Shown here piece by piece: positions 57,082 to 64,000 of a DNA stretch of 64,000 bases. Origin of the DNA: Symbiodinium microadriaticum (taxonomy: Eukaryota; Sar; Dinophyceae; Suessiales; Symbiodiniaceae); NCBI GenBank assembly GCA_001939145.1, contig LSRX01000665.1, positions 1-64,000 of the forward strand. Reading direction: 5' to 3'. Numbering within the stretch: the first letter of the stretch is position 1; each line of letters starts with the position of its first letter. The position numbers and the translations under genes were made by a program. A model generated the notes under the pieces. That model did no database searches. It saw only the letters and a list, made by a program, of their open reading frames with translations, and had not been told where the DNA came from.

Positions 57082-57242
57082 ATTATCTTTGGGTTTTGAC
57101 GGGGTTGGTTCAAGATTCTGGGACCCGCGCAAAAGGAAGTGTCCTGCAACATAGAAACAAGCTTCGGGCGTTTTCGCAAATTTCTGTCGTGACTGTGAAT
57201 AAACTGCTCTAGGAGGGAGATACACGAGACACTAATTTTGAG

Positions 57243-57334
57243 AAGGACCCTATGTGCTTTGGAGAGGAGTTCCTGTTTGCTCGCCCTCAAGGACCCTATG
57301 TGCTTTGGAGAGGATTTCCTGTTTGCTCGCCCTC
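57243..57334 (+). repeat. 46-bp tandem duplication
   Basis: AAGGACCCTATGTGCTTTGG begins both copies (57243 and 57289); one base differs. Confidence 0.9.
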
Positions 57335-57907
57335 AAGGGGGCCAACCGCATGTGCTTTTTCGGGCGCCGGGGGTCCTTTATGGGAAGAAGGGACTCATGA
57401 ACATTACCAGAACGTGGGGGTCCAGCTTTTTCTACACTCCCAAGTTTACCTCGGGTTGCATACTCTCGGACTCGAGACTCGCCACTTGGAAATGCTTGAG
57501 AGACTCAGGTTTTTCGAAGGTGGATTTAAGGTTTTTCAATTTTCAAAGTTCAATTCATCTAAAGACGGGCAGTTTACATGTGGGCAGTTTCCGTGGTGCC
57601 CCCATAACGGCCCAACAAGTTATGGGAGTGGTCTAGAAGGCCCATAAGGGAGGTGTAAAGAAGGGAAAGACGTGGCTGAGATCGCGGATGATATCGGGGT
57701 CCTGAGGACGACATGTGAGCTCACACAGCGCGTTTCCATTTAAGTTGGCATGCCCTAGACCCTGAGCCATCAATCCTAAAACCCCAACCTTGGATAGATT
57801 TAGGGGCCCTATAAAAATCAAATGTTTTTGGGCTTAGAGGCTTCTGTCTTAGGGTTTAGTTGAAAATAAATTTGGGATATATAGGGATTTATGCATGTAA
57901 ACTATTC

Positions 57908-58034
57908 CTGAGGTCTCCATGCAGTGATGAGGATACCATGGCAGAGAGTAGGGCTCTGATATGATTTCTAATATCCCGAACCTGCATGGGATGTATTCTA
58001 ACCACTCGTACCGTACAACATCGATTTTTGCCAT
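57908..58034 (-). CDS. possible exon of an unrecognised gene
   Basis: An open stretch from ATG at 58034 encoding MAKIDVVRYEWLEYIPCRFG and ILEIISEPYSLPWYPHHCME. It ends at CTCAG before GAATAG, which would be a GA donor. Composition is protein-like and unlike the surrounding repeat-derived frames. No domain recognised. The join to the exon-like segments at 58403-58980 could not be phased. Confidence 0.25.
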
Positions 58035-58402
58035 TTTTGTCTTGCAGCGCTTCCGGTGTCTCTCGCCAGTGCTACCAGCACTCGAAATAGTTTCAAAAAG
58101 CCCTTAAGTCCCTTTAGTGTCAGAGGTTTCCCAAACCTTGAATCCGAGACCTATTTCTCACTTGCTATTGTACACCCCTAAGCGCCGCACGACAGCACGA
58201 AGAAGAACTCGAACAGCAACGACATCATCCCTTCCCTGCTGCCCTTGCAACAGGGAATGGGTTGTCTTGAAAAACCACTAACACTACTGTTCCCGGAAGC
58301 CTCCAATACCTATATGCCAAGGGTCATACTGAAAAGACAGAATAAGCAGGATACATAGAAGATCTGCTGCAAAGTGGCATTCACATTCTCCAGCTAACCT
58401 AC

Positions 58403-58574
58403 CTTTGATGTATGAGAACCGTGCGATGACATTGTCCATGGAAGACTGCTGCGTTCGATCTACGATGGGGCTCTGAATGAGCCAGCTGTGCAGCAGCGCC
58501 GGGAAATTCCATCTGTCAAACAGGAGTTGTGTGTAACGGATTTCGGGTGAAAGATGCCAGATCTTTGCAGCGAA
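58403..58574 (-). CDS. probable exon of an unrecognised gene
   Basis: 172 bp between acceptor GGTTAG and donor GTAGGT. It encodes FAAKIWHLSPEIRYTQLLFD, then RWNFPALLHSWLIQSPIVDR and MDNVIARFSYIK. Long helices with regularly spaced aromatic and Leu residues read as real protein. I do not recognise the family. It is on the same strand as the RCC1-like gene and 2.6 kb upstream of its first seen exon, so it may be an N-terminal part of that gene or a separate neighbour in a same-direction gene array. Confidence 0.4.
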
Positions 58575-58665
58575 CTAACCTTACCTACCCCTGTGTCTCG
58601 TCATGTGTTTTCACTCAACGCTGCCTTCCCCCAAACAGTCATATCGGCGAAGGTTCCGGATAAAC

Positions 58666-58856
58666 TCGGAAGCAGAAGATCGGTTCATCGAGCTCGACTT
58701 CTAGTATCATCCCCAAGAACGCACTCTGGCTATCTCCTACAGCAGCAGCTGTGTTTACGAACTCCTTTCTTACAGCTACAATCTGATTTCCCGCGACTGT
58801 TTTTCTCACCATCTCACTCTCGCGTGTTGCCAGCGGATTCCAGCAGAAGGCACGAC
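58666..58856 (-). CDS. probable exon of an unrecognised gene
   Basis: 191 bp after acceptor TTCAG, encoding RAFCWNPLATRESEM, QIVAVRKEFVNTAAAVGDSQ and MILEVELDEPIFCF. A GT donor (GTTTATCC) joins it in phase 0 to 58574. The opposite strand is also open for 114 codons, which weakens the call. Confidence 0.3.
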
Positions 58857-58902
58857 CTGAACAAAAGTTACGCTTGCGATGCCAGTTGTGATCTGTGATT
58901 AC

Positions 58903-58980
58903 CGCATTGCAATGATCGACGCTTGTCCTCGTCGATCTGTCTTAAAAACGCTCTTTCCAATTTGGCGAGATGAGTCTTGA
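58903..58980 (-). CDS. probable exon of an unrecognised gene
   Basis: 78 bp encoding KTHLAKLERAFLRQIDEDKR then RSLQC. Acceptor GATAAG, donor GTAATC. It joins in phase 1 to the exon at 58856 across a 46-bp intron. An amphipathic helix is likely. No family recognised. Confidence 0.3.
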
Positions 58981-59049
58981 CTTATCCCTACTGATGTAGC
59001 GATTTACCAGCAGCCAAAAGAAGAAGCACATGACGACAATAATCTTCAA

Positions 59050-59073
59050 ACACATACACACACACACACACAC
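59050..59073 (+). repeat. (CA)n microsatellite
   Basis: About twelve CA units, followed by an ACN-rich stretch (59090-59130). Confidence 0.9.
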
Positions 59074-62059
59074 AAGAATGACACCACGACTTCAACAGCG
59101 ACCACTACGACCACGACCACGACGACGGCCGCAGAATCATTCCTTGATATACTGAAAACTGCTGGACATGCTCGAGGCCAAGTAAGTGTCTAGGGTGTAT
59201 GCTAAAAAGTCATGTGAAGTCGAAGGTTTCCGTGGCGAACATACGACGGGCCACGGGCAGCACTGCATCCGAAAAGAGCAGACGAACAAACGGCAGCTAT
59301 GGTGAACTCTGGTATGCGCCAGACCCTGCAGTTCATTCTTATTCGCCACTGACCGAATTACTGCCATGGAAGCTTCTACACTAGCCCCTTGACCACAAAG
59401 GTACATTCACAACCCTTGAACCTTCGAACATCAACCCTAAACCTTTTATACCCTACACCGCACACCCGAAGCCCCAGACCCTTTACACCTTACACCCTGA
59501 ACCCCACACCCCAAACCCAACACGTCATACCTGTCAAAATTCGTATAATCATCCCAAGCCATCCCCCGACCTCAAGCCGCGTCATATCCCTAACCCAGCC
59601 CCCAACTTTTGGCTGAAGCCCTGATCTCTTCGACCCTGAGGGCCCTCAATACAACCCCCGGACTATCGACCCTCCGGCCGGAGCGCTAGAACCTGAGCGC
59701 AAAGTACCAAATCGAACACCAAACCCCCCAGATCACAACCCGAAACCCCAAATCCCAGAGCCTAGACCCAAAATAATAGGCTGGAAACCCAAAGCAAAAA
59801 ACCCCTAACCCTCACATCTAAACCCAAAACAAAAACCTAAACCCACTAATCAACCCGAGTCACTGAGGCCTCCCACAACGCTTGCACGTCCTGAAGAGAA
59901 AAGCTGATAAGGAGAGTGGATCGATGTAGGGTTGAGGGTTTAGGGCCTGGGGCTTGGCATATAGGGTTTTGGAATGCAGGGTCTGGAGACCTTGAAAGTT
60001 TCTGGAAGATCTGGGCACTTCGTCGGAGACAGGTGCTGGAGTTCCTGATCTTGAACTTCGTCGAGCTCTTCGGATCGAAGTGGTCTGTTGCTACGAGATC
60101 ACCCGTCATGTCGCCATGGCGAATCATGGCCGGCTCGTGTTCCATGCAAGCACCCAAACAGTCCAAAACCCCTAATCCAGCTAAAGTAACAGCAAGATCG
60201 GCAAGACAAGATTAGCAACTAGCAACTAGACGACCAAAACGCTGCGGCCCCAACCGTAAACTGGAAACTCCAGGCTCGGAAAGCCTCAAGCCCTAAACTC
60301 TAAAAGCCCCAAGCTTAACTCCAGCAGCCCAAGCTTTAATCCTGAACGTCGAGCTCCCTCACCCATCCAGTAGGATTTCTTCCAATCGTAAACCGGCTTG
60401 GGGTCGGAGGATTTTGAGACACTTCTTGCGCTGAGGAATCCCTGCACCAAGCCCTGCTACGGCTGCTACGTAAGGTTCATGCATGTGTCGCCTCCGGCAC
60501 GAACTCCGGGGCATGCACGTTCCACTGGAACCTGGGCGCCACTGAGCTCGTGCTTTGGGCGGGTTGGGGTTTTGATTAGGTGCTGGCGGTTACAGGGTTT
60601 GTATCTTTGACCTTTCGACAGGAGCTGGCTCTCGAGACCTTTTGTAGACCTCTAACCCCGAATTCATGCTTCAATAAACATGATAAGTTAATCTGCTGCG
60701 GAGAGTGTCACGGAGAGTTTGTAAGTCCAGGCTCGGGGTTCTTGAGGAGTTCACGGCTGTTTTTGGGCTTGCTCGGGATCATAGGGGCAGTTGATGGCGG
60801 CGAGGGTTCATTCCAAGGACTTTGGGTTCGTTTTGGGCATTGCAGCTTAACTTTTGGCATTGCTTGTCTTGGTTGGAGGCTTCGGGGAGTCCATTGGCTT
60901 CTCAATTCTGGGGCTTCGCTGTCGCAACGAACTCAAGGCTCGGTGTTTGCGCTTCCCCTGATCATCCCGGCAAGCAAAGCCTAAAGGAGTACGTCTTGCG
61001 CCCACAGAGCTCGTAGCCTCGCTTAGATTTTTTTGGGGATGTCGCGGTTGTTGAATGTTCTTTATGTATCTACGTCCCGTTTGGGCGTCCAGACGTTTAT
61101 GAATTCTTTTACATGAAATTACTGTAAAGCCTGTACCAAACCCACCTTGTTGCCCATCAGGCCAAGCCTGGAACGTCAGAATCGCAGAACCCAAACCGTG
61201 ACACAATCAAAACCCCAAAACCATCGAACCCCCGGACTCGAAAACACCTACAATCCTGGAGCCTTTTTCGCCCTCAGCCACAAGCCTCCATGCCCATATT
61301 CCTCCCTGAGGAACCTAAACTCTACATCCAAAAACCTATACCTAAAGAGCCTTAAAACTTCCAACATCCCATAAGAATGCAGAGCTTCCGGGGCCCTGGC
61401 TGGTGGCTGCCTTTCAAGAGCGGCTCAGGGAGGTAGGGGCTTAGTAGGGCTTGAGGGTTCAGGGACTATTTTTGAACCCCTGTATCAAGTGTTTTTTGAC
61501 AAGGCGTCTTTACAAGGACCCCTTGATTGTGGGTTAGGGTCTAGTGTTGCAAAGATGGGTTTATGCAAAAAAAGAACAATCCCTTTTGGGGGTGTAGGGT
61601 CTACGGTTTGAAAAGGCTGGTTTTTGGGTTAATGCAGCTTGTTTTGCGGGCTTTAGGCCTGTTGTTGAAGAGGCTCTAGGATGTAGGGTTTGGTGAAGCA
61701 GGGTTCGGGGGATCAAGGGGGTCTTTCAGCTGCTGCTTTTGGGGCGTTGGGGGCCCTGGGTGCTTCGGGAAAGACAAACATGTTAACACGACCAAACATG
61801 GGCAAGAAAACACGGCGGCTATGGGGAGTTGTTTGAGTAATGGTACTTGTAACAAGCAGTAGCCGAGTAGCCGTAGTACGACCGGTGCCGGTTTTAGCTT
61901 CAAGGCTGTTCGAAGGTTTGCAGGAGCTTATGATTTAGGGGTGGGGTTTGGGTTCGAGGGTCTAGGATCCGGGGCTCAAGGTTCGACTTCCCGCAACATG
62001 AAAATAAAACGAGGCATGGACCGAACATTTCTGACTTCGGTCTCCAACCATCAAGTGGT

Positions 62060-62165
62060 GAGATGGTTTAGGGTTTAGTGGTTCTTGTGGGGTAGGGGTT
62101 TAAAGTTTAAGGGTTTGGGGTTTAGGGTTTAGGGGTTTGGGGGTTCAAGGGTTCAGGGTGTAGAA
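62060..62165 (-). repeat. interstitial telomere-like array
   Basis: GGTTTAGGGTTTAG, GGGTTTGGGG and GGGGTTTAG variants in the TTTAGGG orientation. Confidence 0.8.
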
Positions 62166-62820
62166 TCTCTACACCCAGAAGCGGTGCAAGTGATGAGAGA
62201 ATTCGGGCATTAGGGGATGGCGGCTCTCGTGTCGGCTTGGAGCTTTGGCCCAAAACTCCCAGCAAAGTCGAGCCCTCCACGACCTCAAAACCCGAAAAAA
62301 CCGATAACCCAGAACCCCAAGCCCTCCAAACCCCAAAACCACAAAGCGACCCAAACCTCCTCGACGCGAAGCAACAAAACCTGAAACGCTGAACTGCCGG
62401 GTGCCCCGACATGGTTTCGGATGTCAGCCGGTAAATTCCTTGGGAATACAGAGGCCGTAGTCTCTTAGACTAAGGCTCCTTGCAAGAACTCCTGGGAAGG
62501 GTTACTATAAGGGTTCTGCTTTTTTTCAGGGGGCTTAGTGGTTGAACAAGAGTTTGGGGGACATGATGCTACAGTTGCAACGAAGGAGCCTTAAGGACAA
62601 ACAAAAGTCTTTCGAGTGACTCGTGCTTCTCCATCATTTAACTTAGAAATCAGAAAGTTGGAACATCATTATCCCGATCCCCCTAAGGTTATGGCACAGG
62701 GAATCCTGGCACAAATCATCTTAAACCCATGTTCCAACTTTCTTGGTTTCACTGTAAATAAAAACGAAAACCTTGGGGGGGTGGCTGAAAGTATAAGCTT
62801 TAGGACTTTAGGATGCAAGG

Positions 62821-62870
62821 TACATATATATATATATACACACACGTATATATATATATATATATATATG
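62821..62870 (+). repeat. (TA)n(CA)n(TA)n microsatellite
   Basis: TATATATACACACACGTATATATATATATAT-like tract. Confidence 0.95.
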
Positions 62871-62937
62871 CTCACCCCCCCATGATCCAGCCGAACCTGC
62901 TTTTTGTAAGCAGTCGATCATGGGACGTGGGCAGCCT

Positions 62938-63930
62938 CGAAAGCGAAAACATCGGCAGGGATCAAATTTCTCCAAAATTCCTGAAGCCTGAGATGCGAAA
63001 ACATCGGCAGGGATCAACTTTCCCCAATTCCCAAAATCTGAACAACTATAGCCCCGCATTTCCCATAGATGCCGGGATTTTAGGAATTTTGGGGAAATTC
63101 GAGCCCTGCCAATATTTTCGCATTTCAGGCTTCAGGAATTTTGGGGAAATTCGAGCCTGGCAGCACTTTAGCAACCTCGGATGCGAAAACATCGGCAGGG
63201 ATCAAATTTCCCCAAAATTCCTTGCCCCCGGGCTCCCCGTAGATGCCAGGATTTTAGGAATTTTGGGGGAGTTTGATCCCTGCCAACGTTTTCTCATTTC
63301 AGGCTTCAGGAATTTTGGGGAAATTCGAGCCTGGCAGCACTTTAGCAACCTCGGATGCGAAAACATCGGCAGGGATCAAATTTCCCCAAAATTCCTTGCC
63401 CCCGGGCTCCCCGTAGATGCCAGGATTTTAGGAATTTTGGGGGAGTTTGATCCCTGCCAACGTTTTCTCATTTCAGGCTTCAGGAATTTTGGGGAAATTC
63501 GAGCCTGGCAGCACTTTAGCAACCTCGGATGCGAAAACATCGGCAGGGATCAAATTTCCCCAAAATTCCTTGCCCCCGGGCTCCCCGTAGATGCCAGGAT
63601 TTTAGGAATTTTGGGGGAGTTTGATCCCTGCCAACGTTTTCTCATTTCAGGCTTCAGGAATTTTGGGGAAATTCGAGCCTGGCAGCACTTTAGCAACCTC
63701 GGATGCGAAAACATCGGCAGGGATCAAATTTCCCCAAAATTCCTTGCCCCCGGGCTCCCCGTAGATGCCAGGATTTTAGGAATTTTGGGGGAGTTTGATC
63801 CCTGCCAACGTTTTCTCATTTCAGGCTTCAGGAATTTTGGGGAAATTCGAGCCTGGCAACACTTTGTCAACCTCACATGCGAAAGCATCGGCAGAGATTG
63901 CAAATGTCACTAATTCCTTGTCCCGCATTC
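62938..63930. repeat. 174-bp tandem satellite made of inverted modules
   Basis: The phrase ATGCGAAAACATCGGCAGGG starts units at 63181, 63355, 63529 and 63703, with a decayed one at 63877: period exactly 174. Irregular precursors lie at 62945 and 62993. Inside each unit GGCAGGGATCAAATTTCCCC and its inverse GGGGGAGTTTGATCCCTGCC face each other, so each unit can fold. Because 174 = 3 x 58, a + strand frame stays open for 366 codons. I consider that frame a consequence of the period unless expression is shown. Confidence 0.9.
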
Positions 63931-64000
63931 CTCATAGATGCCAGGAACTGATTTGTTATTGTGTTATTGTTAGTAGTATTTTTGCTGTTAATCTTAATAT

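Larger units (their letters stand above)
55853..57907. other. no gene recognised; M1 copies and short duplications
   Basis: (AG)n at 56144-56166. Telomere-like patches at 56675-56715 and 56855-56895. A 24-bp tandem duplication AACCAGCAAGAGGTTCACAG at 56789-56836. It could be an intron or an intergenic stretch between the exon-like segments upstream and the RCC1-like exons. Confidence 0.45.
59400..62930. other. no gene recognised; telomere-like patches
   Basis: CCCTAAA-type DNA at 59420-59520 and 59690-59850; TTTAGGG-type at 59925-59965, 61430-61620, 61920-61985 and 62060-62165. A 134-codon frame at 60580-60984 (+) has no recognisable domain. A (TA)n tract lies at 62821-62870. Confidence 0.4.

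Noticed and set aside
62813-63913. 366-codon protein gene
   Set aside because: The open frame follows from a 174-bp period divisible by three, and its start lies in a (TA)n tract. It is listed as a satellite, with the coding option left open in the findings.
1-64000. CRISPR array, bacterial operon or rRNA gene
   Set aside because: No regularly spaced direct repeats with unique spacers, no ribosome-binding-site-led gene clusters and no conserved rRNA segments were seen.
1-64000. Eimeria-like coccidian genome (also has telomere-like interspersed repeats)
   Set aside because: The CAG-repeat richness typical of Eimeria is missing, while GC/GA splice donors and LINE-type elements fit a dinoflagellate better. 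This remains an inference.

Overview
The window looks like nuclear DNA of a dinoflagellate, probably a Symbiodinium or Polarella relative. This is inferred from three things. (1) Plant-type telomere heptads (TTTAGGG/CCCTAAA) are scattered through the whole window in both orientations. (2) A multi-exon gene on the minus strand reconstructs in perfect phase only if introns with GC, GA and GT donors are allowed; nine of its ten acceptors are AG followed by G. (3) Genes are sparse and repeats dominate. No bacterial-type operons, rRNA genes or CRISPR arrays are seen.

Layout. 1-19.6 kb is essentially gene-free: telomere-like patches, microsatellites, degenerate AT repeats, a 761-base assembly gap (11593-12353) and an odd single-N junction inside duplicated sequence at 4794. 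19.6-24.2 kb is a decayed non-LTR retrotransposon with an ORF1-like region, an RNase H domain and, downstream of it, a reverse transcriptase. 24.2-39.2 kb is again telomere-like DNA and short inverted-repeat elements. 39.3-40.08 kb holds the 3' end of a younger LINE with a zinc-knuckle C-terminus and an (AACC)n tail. 40-47.8 kb carries hairpin elements, a CGAAAAG low-complexity block and a 104-base gap (46790-46893).

47.8-55.8 kb is the main gene: an RCC1-like beta-propeller protein with seven recognisable repeats on eleven exons (30 to about 240 bp), followed by a Ser/Thr-rich tract. Its introns are loaded with the same small inverted-repeat elements seen elsewhere, and one such element provides the terminal AG of an intron. 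57.9-59.0 kb has several exon-like segments on the same strand from an unrecognised protein, possibly an upstream part of the same gene or its neighbour. The window ends in a 174-bp tandem satellite whose unit is exactly 58 codons and is itself built from inverted modules (62.9-63.9 kb).

The most distinctive feature is the set of at least five small hairpin (MITE-like) families, here called M1 to M5. M1 has about 19 full or partial copies, one with a clean 15-bp target duplication. These elements, the non-canonical introns and short direct repeats at exon borders together suggest an introner-like process, which is inference.
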